A stretch of DNA of 64,000 bases from Komagataella phaffii GS115 (Eukaryota > Ascomycota > Pichiomycetes > Pichiales > Pichiaceae). Below are positions 18,496-27,904 of this stretch, piece after piece. Within the stretch, counting starts at the first letter, position 1, and every line of letters starts with the position of its first letter. The position numbers and the translations under genes are program-made. The DNA lies in contig NC_012965.1 of NCBI RefSeq assembly GCF_000027005.1, forward strand, positions 607,001-671,000, written 5' to 3'. Below the pieces are notes generated by a model. The model ran no database searches, was not told the DNA's origin, and was given only the letters and a program-made list of their open reading frames with translations.

Positions 18496-19894
18496 ATGGG
18501 CAAACTAGCACAACTAGTCCTACATCCGCTTGAGCTTCGAGCTGCAATTCAATTGTTCGTATCTTTACCCGTCTTTTCAAGGCAGATTTGGATTCAAAGA
18601 CCTTAGTACTAACTATTCATCCAGCAAATTCTTCAAACAATCGCTTCACCCCAGACAGCCAACAAATGAACGTGAAACACTCAAGCACTGCTACGAGCTA
18701 CTAGCATTGACATCCAGATCTTTTTGTACCGTGATTTTGGAACTTAACCCCGAGTTACGAAATGCAATTATGATTTTCTACCTTGTATTAAGAGCCTTGG
18801 ACACTGTAGAAGACGATATGACAATTAAACCAGATATTAAAATTCCTTTACTTCGCTCATTTGATGAAAAACTAAACCTCAAGTCGTGGAGTTTCGATGG
18901 TAATTCTCCTGATGAAAAGGACAGACAGGTTCTTGTGGACTTTACAGACGTTCTCGAGGAATATCACCGATTGAAACCTGTTTACCAGGATGTCATAAAA
19001 GATATTACCCATAAAATGGGTAATGGTATGGCTGACTATATTACTGACGAAGAGTTTAACTTGAATGGCGTAGCCACAGTGAAAGACTATGATTTATACT
19101 GTCACTATGTTGCAGGATTGGTGGGTGAAGGACTTACTCACTTGATCGTGGAGGCTGGTTTCGGAGACCCTAAACTTGAGGACAATATGCAACTTAGCGA
19201 GAGCATGGGATTATTTCTGCAAAAGACTAATATTATCAGAGATTATAGAGAAGATCTTGATGATGGAAGAAGTTTTTGGCCCAAAGAAATTTGGTCCAAA
19301 TATGCAGACAGCTTGTCCGACTTCTCCAAACGGGAAAATTACGAAAAAGGATTGGACTGTATATCGGAACTTGTGCTGAACACAATGGACCATATCAAGG
19401 ACGTACTCGTCTATTTGTCATCTGTTTACGATTTCTCATCTTATAATTTCTGTGTCATTCCACAAGTTATGGCCATTGCAACCTTGGCAACAGTTTTCAG
19501 AAATGAAAAAGTTTTTGAGACTAATGTCAAGATCAGAAAGGGAACAACTTGTTATTTAATTCTGAAAGCCAGGACATTTGAAGGAGCCTGTGAAATATTT
19601 AGTTACTACTTAAGACAGATTCATCACTCATGTCCAATTACCGATGCCAACTATATCAAGATAGGAATCAAATGTGGCGAATTGGAACAGTTTCTAGAAT
19701 CTTTGAATCCAGCTCCCCACGTCCCACCTGGTGCCACCATTCCACAGACACCTCACTTTGTCAAGGCTGAACGCAAAAGAAAGCTTGATAGAGAGTTGGT
19801 TCCTACACTGGCTATTGAAAGTTTGAAATGCGATGTTTTCCTTTCATTAGTTGCATTAGGATTTTTGGGTGTTATATACAGTATATCGTCCTAG
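18496..19894 (+). CDS. ERG9: Squalene synthase (one intron)
   Basis: Farnesyl-diphosphate farnesyltransferase, the first committed step of sterol synthesis, in the ER membrane. The best model is exon 18496-18554 plus exon 18625-19894, giving 442 residues (yeast 444). The N-terminus MGKLAQLVLHPLELRAAIQ is the conserved family start but runs out of frame; removing a 70-base intron joins it to FKFFKQSLHP, which aligns with other yeast enzymes. Catalytic motifs: DTVEDD (first aspartate-rich), YCHYVAGLVGEGL, and DYREDLDDGRSFWP (second aspartate-rich). The C-terminus ends in a single membrane anchor (FLSLVALGFLGVIYSI). The donor is the uncertain part: GTTCGT at 18555 keeps frame, while the more canonical GTATCT at 18559 does not. 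Confidence 0.92.
18555..18624 (+). other. ERG9: Intron of ERG9
   Basis: A perfect TACTAAC branch point at 18607-18613 is followed by acceptor CAG at 18622-18624. The frame-keeping donor is GTTCGT (18555), which is non-consensus; GTATCT lies four bases downstream but would break the frame with this acceptor. Confidence 0.75.
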
Positions 19895-19930
19895 ATGCAG
19901 ATGCGTACATATCAAACGTATGAGGTAGAG

Positions 19931-21724
19931 TTAACCAATCGAAGCTAGCCTTGTGGCATTTGTGTGGTCAATACCGTAACTATACTCACCAAAACCATCT
20001 ATTATCTGATGATTTTTTCTAGTCAAAATTCTAATGGAAAAGTAATCATCTTCGGGATGAAGCAATTCTCTCCAACGGCCCCCATCAGGGTTATTAGAGT
20101 GTTGAACATAGTAATTCAAGAACTCTTTTAGCTGGAAATCATTAGTTTCCTCAATTACCATCTGGATCAACTCTAGTATTTTTGGTGTTAAATATTGGTA
20201 CTCATTAAGATAGTTGAATAGAAAATAGTTCAGTGTGGAATGAGAGTTTCCATGACATTGACTGAGCATTAAATGATAGTGACACTTTGGGGATAGCTTT
20301 TCATTAGTTATTGATTTGTGCAAGATCGTGAATTGGTATGCAGTCAGCTTAGAAGGAAATGTTGACTTGAAATAATATGAGTATAATTCTAATAATTTGG
20401 GACTTAGTAACTCCACAGGGACTGACGACAGTGCTAGTGTTTGCACTCTTGTTTTAATGTGAACAAAAATGGACTCTAGCAGCTTCTTTTTTAATTCTAG
20501 AGGTGAATCATGATTGATTAGGTCATCTAAGAGAGCTTTGAAATTGTTTCTGATGTCCGCGGTGGTAGCTAACTGAGGATACCTCAAAACATATAAGTCT
20601 TTGGTGTTGATATCCACATTGATATCCTTGCAAATGTCCCATACAGTCAGATAATTTGTCTCCTTATTGTTCGCATAGCATTGAATTAAGTGGCTAGCTA
20701 GTTCATTGTCCAGAGTAGATTGATTTCTCAATAATAAAATTCTTTCAATGACAGTCAAAGTTTCATCTACCAGTCCATTTTCACTAAAGCAATTCAAAAA
20801 CTCTTTAAGGGTGTTTTCGTTAAAGTTGTAATCGTTAAAGAAGAGGGAATTGTCATCCTTCAATTGTAGTAATCTAGCCAACACTTTGTGGTTATTGTAT
20901 TGTACCGAATGGGTGGTTAATCTGTACAATGTTTTGTCAGTTATAAAATCATGAACTTTGTTGTTTTTCTCTAATAATTCAATCATTTTCAGGATATTTG
21001 CTTCATCATTCCTCTCGGAGCTCCATCTGATGAGATACCCCAAGTGAAACTCGTTCAGAACATTGTTCAAAGGTTTTGTTGTAAAGCCAGCCTCATATTT
21101 TGAGATCATTATCCAAAAAGAGTCAAAACATAGCTCATATTGATTAGAGTTGAAGTAGAACCTTGTCAATATCCGCAAATATTCATATTTGTCCGAAGTG
21201 CCAATGGTTTTCAATAAGCCTAAATATCTTCTAAGAAGCAAAACAGATTGACACTTAGTTACCACTTTTTCCAGCTGTTCTCTTAGAGGAGCAGATATCT
21301 TGCATCTTGGGCCGTTGTGAGAAATCAGTTCTTGGGCTAGGTCTAGACTCGTATTAGCCAATATTTGTATTTCTTGAATCTTTTCGTCTTTCAGTAATCT
21401 GTCAGTGTTACCAATCAGGTCGCATTTGTGGTTGATTGACTTTATTATCTCGTAATATACTCGGTTATCTGGGATAAAATCTTTTTCTTGCTTTAGTACG
21501 TTGCATAATCTGAATACGTTGTTTATTGTTTGAGGCGTCCTATTGTAGGCTTTCATCTTCAGGCAGATGTTAAGATTAAGCTGATTATTGTCTTTCGAGT
21601 TTTTCCGAATCTCTGTGATATCTCTATGGATCAGATCCTGTTTACGGGAGACATTTATACTATTCCCTCCTGCATGTGTCTTAAAGATGGGTCTGATATG
21701 CTTATACCTTTTGAATATTAGCAT
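19931..21724 (-). CDS. Putative mitochondrial helical-repeat (PPR-like) protein
   Basis: A 597-residue protein that I cannot name. The start (MLIFKRYKHIRPIFKTHAGG) is basic and free of acids, as in matrix-targeted proteins. The body is a long array of paired amphipathic helices without obvious catalytic motifs (for example YEYLRILTRFYFNSNQYELCFDSFWIMI and LKEFLNCFSENGLVDETLTVIERIL), which resembles the diverged PPR arrays of yeast mitochondrial mRNA-specific translation or stability factors. Such factors evolve fast, so a lack of recognisable sequence is expected. It ends about 35 bases from the ERG9 stop, tail to tail. Function is inferred from targeting and fold only. Confidence 0.7.
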   Translation of the reverse strand: MLIFKRYKHIRPIFKTHAGGNSINVSRKQDLIHRDITEIRKNSKDNNQLNLNICLKMKAYNRTPQTINNVFRLCNVLKQEKDFIPDNRVYYEIIKSINHKCDLIGNTDRLLKDEKIQEIQILANTSLDLAQELISHNGPRCKISAPLREQLEKVVTKCQSVLLLRRYLGLLKTIGTSDKYEYLRILTRFYFNSNQYELCFDSFWIMISKYEAGFTTKPLNNVLNEFHLGYLIRWSSERNDEANILKMIELLEKNNKVHDFITDKTLYRLTTHSVQYNNHKVLARLLQLKDDNSLFFNDYNFNENTLKEFLNCFSENGLVDETLTVIERILLLRNQSTLDNELASHLIQCYANNKETNYLTVWDICKDINVDINTKDLYVLRYPQLATTADIRNNFKALLDDLINHDSPLELKKKLLESIFVHIKTRVQTLALSSVPVELLSPKLLELYSYYFKSTFPSKLTAYQFTILHKSITNEKLSPKCHYHLMLSQCHGNSHSTLNYFLFNYLNEYQYLTPKILELIQMVIEETNDFQLKEFLNYYVQHSNNPDGGRWRELLHPEDDYFSIRILTRKNHQIIDGFGEYSYGIDHTNATRLASIG

Positions 21725-22036
21725 TAGAGGTGCAAAAGTGGTAGAATGGAAAGATAATCGAAGGAGCGAATATCAAAGTTGGACCCTTCAGTAATGCTTC
21801 CGAAGAGTGAGCGTGATAAACTAGAGATGTTCATCTAGTAGTGTAGGACTAAACTTTGCAAGAATAGCCGTATACTTCAAGAGTAGTAGTAAATTTCGTC
21901 ATCAACCCCTTGTAGGAGTTTCTTTATAACCCATGACATTTCTCCATGTTTCCTCCTGCGATGGGGTTCCCTCGACGCTTCTTTAAATCTTTGAATATTA
22001 ATCCCCCATCCTATTTTATCTCCTTCCGATCAACTA
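21725..22036. promoter_or_regulatory. Divergent promoter region
   Basis: 312 bases between the helical-repeat gene and the NDUFAF5-like gene. No gene seen. A CTTTATAA element at about 21930 lies on the plus-strand gene side. Confidence 0.35.
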
Positions 22037-23023
22037 ATGCTACGACAAATCAGAACGTTTTGTCGTTCAGCTAGCGCCAAACAAGAGTCAAAGTTCAATG
22101 TCTTTGACAGAAAAGTCAAATTGCTACAGAGAACCAGGGCTGCCAATGATGAAGAAAGTTTACAAGTTGAATATCTGCGAGATGAAATAGCTAGAAGAAC
22201 TGTCCATAGGCTTTCATTCATAAAAAGGGAAGCGATGAACCTTTTGGATTTTGGATGTGGCTCTGGTAACTTTGTAAAGACGCTATTGACTCCTACGGAG
22301 GATGAACTTATGAAAGATAATATCGATAATGTCAGGCCCAAGCTGAAACATGTGTATATGGTTGATAGCTGTCTTCCACTTTTGGAGAGAAACTCGTTTG
22401 ATGACTCGTTTGTTACAAAGATCAATGCGGATGAAGAAGAGTACAGCCATGAAATATTGCAGAGAAAGGATTTTTTTGATTGTGCCATATCCAACTTATC
22501 ACTCCATTGGATAAATAACCTTCCAGGAACGTTCAGGAACATAAACGATAGTTTGAAAGAGGACGGGCTATTTATGGGTTCTATGTTTGCTACAGACACC
22601 TTATTTGAATTAAGAACAAGTCTTCAGTTAGCTGAAATGGAACGTCGTGGGGGAATATCTCCTAGAATTAGCCCCTTTGTAGACAGCTCTGATTTGGGTA
22701 ATTTGCTTCAAAAGGCAAACTTCAACCTAGTTACGGTGGATGTCGAAGAAATCATCGTAAATTACCCAGATGTTTGGTGCCTAATGAGAGATCTACAATT
22801 AATGGGTGAAAATAATGCTATTGCTAACCCCCCAGGTCCAATCACAAAGGACATGCTGATAGCATTGGATCCTATTTATAGAAGCTTGCATGGAGACGAA
22901 AAAACAGGTGCCTTACCTGCAACTTTCCGCATTGTATTCATGATTGGCTGGAAAAAGAGTGACAAGCAACCAAAACCCTTGGAACGAGGTAGTGGTCAAA
23001 TATCTTTGAAAGACGTCCTGTAA
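22037..23023 (+). CDS. NDUFAF5-like methyltransferase-fold complex I assembly factor
   Basis: A 328-residue mitochondrial protein of the NDUFAF5 family. In animals this SAM-dependent enzyme hydroxylates an arginine of the NDUFS7 subunit during early complex I assembly. The N-terminus (MLRQIRTFCRSASAKQESKFNVFDRKVKLLQRTRAA) carries a presequence followed by the family's FxVFDRxxKxxQRxRAA block. The SAM site is LLDFGCGSGNF (about residue 72); CAISNLSLHWINNLPG and GLFMGSMFATDTLFELRTSLQLAEMERRGGISPRISPF are diagnostic. Fermentative Saccharomyces species lack complex I and this gene, so its presence points to a yeast with a rotenone-type NADH dehydrogenase. Confidence 0.88.
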   Translation: MLRQIRTFCRSASAKQESKFNVFDRKVKLLQRTRAANDEESLQVEYLRDEIARRTVHRLSFIKREAMNLLDFGCGSGNFVKTLLTPTEDELMKDNIDNVRPKLKHVYMVDSCLPLLERNSFDDSFVTKINADEEEYSHEILQRKDFFDCAISNLSLHWINNLPGTFRNINDSLKEDGLFMGSMFATDTLFELRTSLQLAEMERRGGISPRISPFVDSSDLGNLLQKANFNLVTVDVEEIIVNYPDVWCLMRDLQLMGENNAIANPPGPITKDMLIALDPIYRSLHGDEKTGALPATFRIVFMIGWKKSDKQPKPLERGSGQISLKDVL

Positions 23024-23043
23024 ATATTATTTTCCTATTTGTT

Positions 23044-26000
23044 TCAAAAGGGTAATCGCCCTACATACTTTTCCAAGCCGTTGTCATTCCAATCCAGTTT
23101 TTCCAATAATTCCAGGGTACCGTCATAGGCCCCTTGTTTTTGGTGTTTCCAATAGTATAATTCGAATAGCACTTGAATACTAATTTGTCTGACGTTACTG
23201 CTTTTATGTTTTAAGGATAAATCAATAAGCCTTTTCATAATTCCGTGTTGCATTTCTATGGACTTTGAATCTGAACATTCCTCAGCTTTTTGATATATCC
23301 ATTTTAGAATGGCAAGACAGTTGCCCAATCTCATGATGGGTGCCTTGAGCTGAAGGTTGTACACTCGCACAAACAAAGTTTTTAAGGAATCCCTCTCAAT
23401 TTTAGTAAGAATGTTGGAGTCAATAAGTTTCACAATCAAGGATAAAGTACAGTTGTACAACTTATTTGCTCTGTCTTTATCAGTAGGATTTGCTACGAGT
23501 TTCAAGTTACTCATAATATTGACAATAATTTGAGAAAATTCATCATCATTGAACTCGTGAGCGATTATCATCATAACTAGAGGACGGAGGGCTGCTTTAA
23601 CTTCAGGTCCAACAGATCTGGAAGAACCAACTGAGAATGCGTAACCTTTCCAAAAAGATCTTGAGATCTCTGAAAGTTGTTCATTTTTGGCTCCAATTAG
23701 AGGGATCAGAATTTCATGACGATATATTTCCAGTATGTTACGGAAGTGAGTCGCATTAGTACGAGGCTCTTTTTGTAGGTAGCCTTGCCATTCTGGATGG
23801 ATTAGTAATAAAAGCTCCAATGATTTCCATCTGAGACGTTCCATTGTTTCAACGGATAATCGAAAAAGTTGAACGTCAATACTATTCTCAAAATCCTTGA
23901 ACTTGTGAAGGTTGTTTTCTATTAGATTCATCATAGCCATTCGAATGTAGGAGCCTACGTCTCCTTGGTTTGTGATCGTGTAATCTTCTAAAAGGTCAAT
24001 CATTCTTTCTAAATGCAAGTCATGGTCATGATTACTCAAAAAGTAAGAAATGGATCCGATCAACCCCGCTCTAACTTCATAGTCTATTTTCTGGTTGAAT
24101 ACTAAACTCAAGAACTCCTCAAAGTTGGAGCTGAGAATGCTTGGACAATATCCCAAAGCTTTGGAGGTTATCTTGTTCTTGTTTTCAATATAGTATTTCC
24201 ATTTTTCTGTGTATTTTTTTGGTATCTCAGTCCTGAGGTTAATTATGAGGGTTTTGAATGCTTCATAGACTTCTTCACGACTATCCTGTCTGATAATGTT
24301 GAAAGTTGTTTCCCAGTTAGTGTCTGTCAAATCATACTGCAGTGAGTTTAGTATTAGTAAATATTCTTCACCTTTGTGGAAGGGTGAAATGTGAAAGTCA
24401 AACTCAAACGTGTCTAAGGCTGGCTTTAATCTTGATGCAAGTTCAGTTATCTTGTCATTAGTTAAAAGTGAGCTTAACTTTGAGATAGCCATCAACGATC
24501 CATCAGTGGTGGGCATACATGCAAGGTAATCAATAATATCGTCAGGAGGTGACCCTTCTTTTATTAGGAGCTTTACCAAGATATCACTGCTCTCACATCT
24601 TACTGTATAGTTCCAGCCAATAACCAGATGCTTTAAAAACTCAATAAAGTCGGTCCTCATAAAACCTTCAAGTTCATCTCCGATTTCAATAGGTAGCTGA
24701 AATGATCTTTGCAAGTTTCCTAGTTTCACATAGTCCAACAGTTCAATGAGTTTGATTTTAAGTTTATTAATTTCGGATCGAGGAGCAATTGTTGCAAGAA
24801 CAAAATCACCATACCTACCTAGAAGCTCTTGGATAACTGCTGCTGAAGCTCGTCGAATCATTAGATCAGTGTCAAAACAAGTTGAAAACATAAGCTGTTT
24901 GAAGAGGACAACCAGACATTCACAATCTTCCCGTGAGTGAAACATTTGTTTCCTAATAAGAGACCAAGACAGAAAGCACGACGAGTCCCTCACGTTATTT
25001 CCAATCGAATAGCTTAATCTCTGTTGAACCACAAAAATGGTTTGGCATATAATTGAAGTTAATAGTTGTAAATACTCACAAGGAATGAGAGATTCAAGAG
25101 CTAGTTCCGAAAATACAAGTAAAACGCCATGATACTTGTTTATGTCGATCACATCCCCGTCGACTTGAATGTCAAGGTTCAGTTTGGTTGATAACAGGTT
25201 GATGTCCAACTCTTCAATCAAGCAGTTGACAATATCTTTTCGAAATTCTTCCGGCAACTTATGCGATAGCTTCCCAAATTGTCGTGAAACTGTGTACCTT
25301 ATCACAGTTTCTTTGCTGTCAATATAGTTCAGTAAAATATTAATAATATCTTCCACCTTATCAACCTGATAGGTGCTTTCAAATATAACACCAATCTTGC
25401 CAATATTCTTGATCAAAAGTTTCAAGAGCACAACATCTTCCGTTTCAGCTAGTTCTGTGACAAAGGTGTCAAACTGCATATCAAGGTACGGCAGGATATC
25501 CGCGTGATTGGCCTTTTTCAACACCAAATTGTTACATCTCAGAAAGCTGATCTTATCGTTCACGGTTCCACGTAAGGGTAGAGACTCGTAGAAAAGTGAC
25601 ATTACTTCGCTGTTTTTGAACCTTGTGACGAAATTGGCCATTAAGTAACTGGCAGCTTCGTTCTCCTTTCCAACCTTGTTTAGAAATGTCGATCCTAACC
25701 TGAATATACTTTGATTCTTTTCAGGTGTCAATGGGAAAGGAGACAGGATTAGCACACCCAACCAAAGTAACAGCAAGCAATTTTCTTGCCAGCCTATTCC
25801 ATATTCCCGAGAGTTTTGTAGGCGAATAATGAGACTGTCAATGAGGTAAAAGTTACTATCCAGGCAATGCTGAACAGTTTTATATCCTCTTAACTTTGTG
25901 ATTTCGTAAAAAATAACCCCTATAGTGTTGGAGAATTCCGTAGAACCAAGATAGTCTAGCATATTGTTACTTTGATAAGCACTAAGAAGGGATGACACGA

Positions 26001-26178
26001 ACTTTTTTAAACTTTTATCAATCAGCTGCGGACACGGTTGAAACTGTTGGATTTTCTGTATCAGATCCTTTTCTTGTTGGGAACTTCTTTCTTTAGATAG
26101 TACCTGTTCCAGTAGAGTATCAATTTGGTCCAATAGTTCATCAGCAACTTTGGCAATTGCTATCTCTGAATTCTCCAT
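23044..26178 (-). CDS. CIN1: Tubulin-folding cofactor D (Cin1)
   Basis: A 1044-residue HEAT/ARM-repeat protein. Cofactor D captures beta-tubulin and builds the alpha/beta heterodimer with cofactors B, C and E and the GTPase Arl2/Cin4. The N-terminal signature is present: ITKLRGYKTVQHCLDSNFYLIDSLI followed by WQENCLLLLWLGVLILSPFPL. Downstream are long helical repeats and the conserved DTVIRYTVSRQFGKLSHKLP-like segment around residue 290. Length matches S. cerevisiae Cin1 (1014). The gene ends 20 bases from the NDUFAF5-like stop, tail to tail. Confidence 0.88.
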   Translation of the reverse strand: MENSEIAIAKVADELLDQIDTLLEQVLSKERSSQQEKDLIQKIQQFQPCPQLIDKSLKKFVSSLLSAYQSNNMLDYLGSTEFSNTIGVIFYEITKLRGYKTVQHCLDSNFYLIDSLIIRLQNSREYGIGWQENCLLLLWLGVLILSPFPLTPEKNQSIFRLGSTFLNKVGKENEAASYLMANFVTRFKNSEVMSLFYESLPLRGTVNDKISFLRCNNLVLKKANHADILPYLDMQFDTFVTELAETEDVVLLKLLIKNIGKIGVIFESTYQVDKVEDIINILLNYIDSKETVIRYTVSRQFGKLSHKLPEEFRKDIVNCLIEELDINLLSTKLNLDIQVDGDVIDINKYHGVLLVFSELALESLIPCEYLQLLTSIICQTIFVVQQRLSYSIGNNVRDSSCFLSWSLIRKQMFHSREDCECLVVLFKQLMFSTCFDTDLMIRRASAAVIQELLGRYGDFVLATIAPRSEINKLKIKLIELLDYVKLGNLQRSFQLPIEIGDELEGFMRTDFIEFLKHLVIGWNYTVRCESSDILVKLLIKEGSPPDDIIDYLACMPTTDGSLMAISKLSSLLTNDKITELASRLKPALDTFEFDFHISPFHKGEEYLLILNSLQYDLTDTNWETTFNIIRQDSREEVYEAFKTLIINLRTEIPKKYTEKWKYYIENKNKITSKALGYCPSILSSNFEEFLSLVFNQKIDYEVRAGLIGSISYFLSNHDHDLHLERMIDLLEDYTITNQGDVGSYIRMAMMNLIENNLHKFKDFENSIDVQLFRLSVETMERLRWKSLELLLLIHPEWQGYLQKEPRTNATHFRNILEIYRHEILIPLIGAKNEQLSEISRSFWKGYAFSVGSSRSVGPEVKAALRPLVMMIIAHEFNDDEFSQIIVNIMSNLKLVANPTDKDRANKLYNCTLSLIVKLIDSNILTKIERDSLKTLFVRVYNLQLKAPIMRLGNCLAILKWIYQKAEECSDSKSIEMQHGIMKRLIDLSLKHKSSNVRQISIQVLFELYYWKHQKQGAYDGTLELLEKLDWNDNGLEKYVGRLPF

Positions 26179-26574
26179 TGTTATGGCATCAGATACAATA
26201 ACTGAATCTACTAAACAGAATTATCTGATGCTGGTCACGTGAAAAATTCGACCTGGGTGTTTGACCCATGATGGTTCTTTCAAGGTTTGAGGGATACTAT
26301 TTTCAGTACCATAACCTTGAGTATCACAATTTGCAAGAAATGAAACTCCCTCGGTGAGGCTGGTACTAATGCTCATTAAAGAGACGATCTTGCAAGAACA
26401 TTGGGCATCCTTGATGTGTCACATTCATATACCAAATCGGGATACATAATTTGTTTTGTTTTTGTTTGTCCCAAAACGGTATATATACTAAGAGTAGCCT
26501 TTCAAGGGTGAAACTGTCAAAATTATATAAAGATAACGGATAGGACATGGTAATGAGGCTGGAAATAATCTCAG
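26179..26574. promoter_or_regulatory. Divergent promoter region CIN1 / orphan
   Basis: Nearly 400 bases with no convincing gene. A CACGTG E-box lies at about 26237-26242 and a strong TATATATA element near 26480, some 95 bases before the orphan's ATG. The latter suggests regulated expression of the orphan. Confidence 0.45.
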
Positions 26575-27375
26575 ATGGCAGTGGTCGAAAGAATCTTTAA
26601 CAACATGATGCCTCAAAAGACCAAGGGACCCAAGAGGTCTGGCAAGGGAAAAAAAGTTGGTGATAACGCAGACAATGGGAACAGAAATCAAGCCTTGGGC
26701 CACATCGACGAAGTCAATTCTATTGCTGATATCAAGGATAAACCTTCTCTTCTAGGATGTGACCATTATGATGACTACTTTCCCAAAGTATCACCTTATG
26801 AGATAATTGGTTTGGAAATTAGTACCACTTCCAAACCTGTACCAATTGAAGTTAGCTCCATAAAAAGGCTCAATGTCTGTTTGAAATCAACCTTCAAACA
26901 AACTTTAGGACTCGAAGAATTTTCTAATGCTAGAAATGATCCAATTGAACGTCTGGTTACCTTCAAGAGAGATCAGGAAAACTTTATTATGGCCGACCAA
27001 GGGTTCAATCGCAGTCAGAACTTTACTTTTGACAAACCTACTGCCTCCAAGCGTAGTATTGTTGATAACTTGGAATTCAAGTTCACTACAAATTCCAACT
27101 CTTCCAATGGAGCAAAGACTCCGATGTCTATCTTTAAGATTCAGAATAAACTATTCTCTGATGTCCCTACTAAGTCCAAGAGGAGAAGGAATGAAAAGTT
27201 GGATAATTCAAGAACAATTTCAGTTAGAACCGTTCTACGGATGGTTGATTACTCTTTGGTTTCTGATGGAGAGTTTACAAGTATGAGTATGAGTGAATGT
27301 AACACGCCAACGAAACATTGCAATGTCCTCATCAACGATGATGACTTGGCGCAAGCAAAACGTTTGGTCTTTTAA
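26575..27375 (+). CDS. Uncharacterised basic, low-complexity protein
   Basis: A 266-residue protein with no domain that I recognise. The first 35 residues are strongly basic (KTKGPKRSGKGKK); a further basic patch TKSKRRRNEKLD near residue 205 could act as a nuclear localisation signal. The middle is rich in Ser, Asn and Thr with several SP/TP sites (KTPMSIF, CNTPTKHC), as in regulated, disordered proteins. The last 25 residues end in INDDDLAQAKRLVF. The TATA-bearing promoter and intact frame support a real gene. Possibly a fast-evolving cell-cycle or chromatin regulator, which is a guess from composition. Confidence 0.7.
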   Translation: MAVVERIFNNMMPQKTKGPKRSGKGKKVGDNADNGNRNQALGHIDEVNSIADIKDKPSLLGCDHYDDYFPKVSPYEIIGLEISTTSKPVPIEVSSIKRLNVCLKSTFKQTLGLEEFSNARNDPIERLVTFKRDQENFIMADQGFNRSQNFTFDKPTASKRSIVDNLEFKFTTNSNSSNGAKTPMSIFKIQNKLFSDVPTKSKRRRNEKLDNSRTISVRTVLRMVDYSLVSDGEFTSMSMSECNTPTKHCNVLINDDDLAQAKRLVF

Positions 27376-27557
27376 ACAACTCAACACCATATTTTGATCT
27401 TAAGTACAATTATAATTATAATACCCCTTATTCGGAAACAAAATCTTATTATTATGGAAAAATCTGAGACTCTGACTCCGGCGAGTAAATGTATTTACAT
27501 GCTGAATGACCATCGACTACATGGTCCCTTGTTTATTGGGCTTTGTTACTAGTTCCT

Positions 27558-27812
27558 TCAATCTTTTCTTTCCAAAGTGAAGCCAGGATTACTCTTTCTT
27601 TGCAATCTCAGTTGTTTCTGTGAGACATTTTCTTCACTTAGCTCAACCTTGACTAGCTCTTTCACCGTAGCCAACATACCAGCCTGTTGAGGATTCACTT
27701 TTCTGAAAGAAATCTTGCCTCTTTTACCCAGCCCCAATTTAAACAATGTGTCCTTGTATTTTTGAGGCATCGCAATCGCCGATCTCAGCTGCGTGACTTT
27801 GAAGTATGGCAT
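27558..27812 (-). CDS. MRPL33: Mitochondrial large ribosomal subunit protein uL30m
   Basis: An 84-residue L30-family protein of the mitochondrial ribosome. The sequence follows yeast Mrpl33 closely: YFKVTQLRSAIAMPQKYKDTL, LGLGKRGKISFRKVNP, and the end LRKSNPGF-like QRKSNPGFTLERKD. Length (yeast 86) and lack of a removable presequence match the family. It lies 90 bases beyond the TOP2 stop, same strand. Confidence 0.95.
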   Translation of the reverse strand: MPYFKVTQLRSAIAMPQKYKDTLFKLGLGKRGKISFRKVNPQQAGMLATVKELVKVELSEENVSQKQLRLQRKSNPGFTLERKD

Positions 27813-27904
27813 CTCACAAGTACTTTAACCAAGAAACGAAAAGTTTAAAGCGTCTTTCTCGAGACTCTTCGAGTTGATAAAAAAATTACAACCATACACC
27901 ATTA

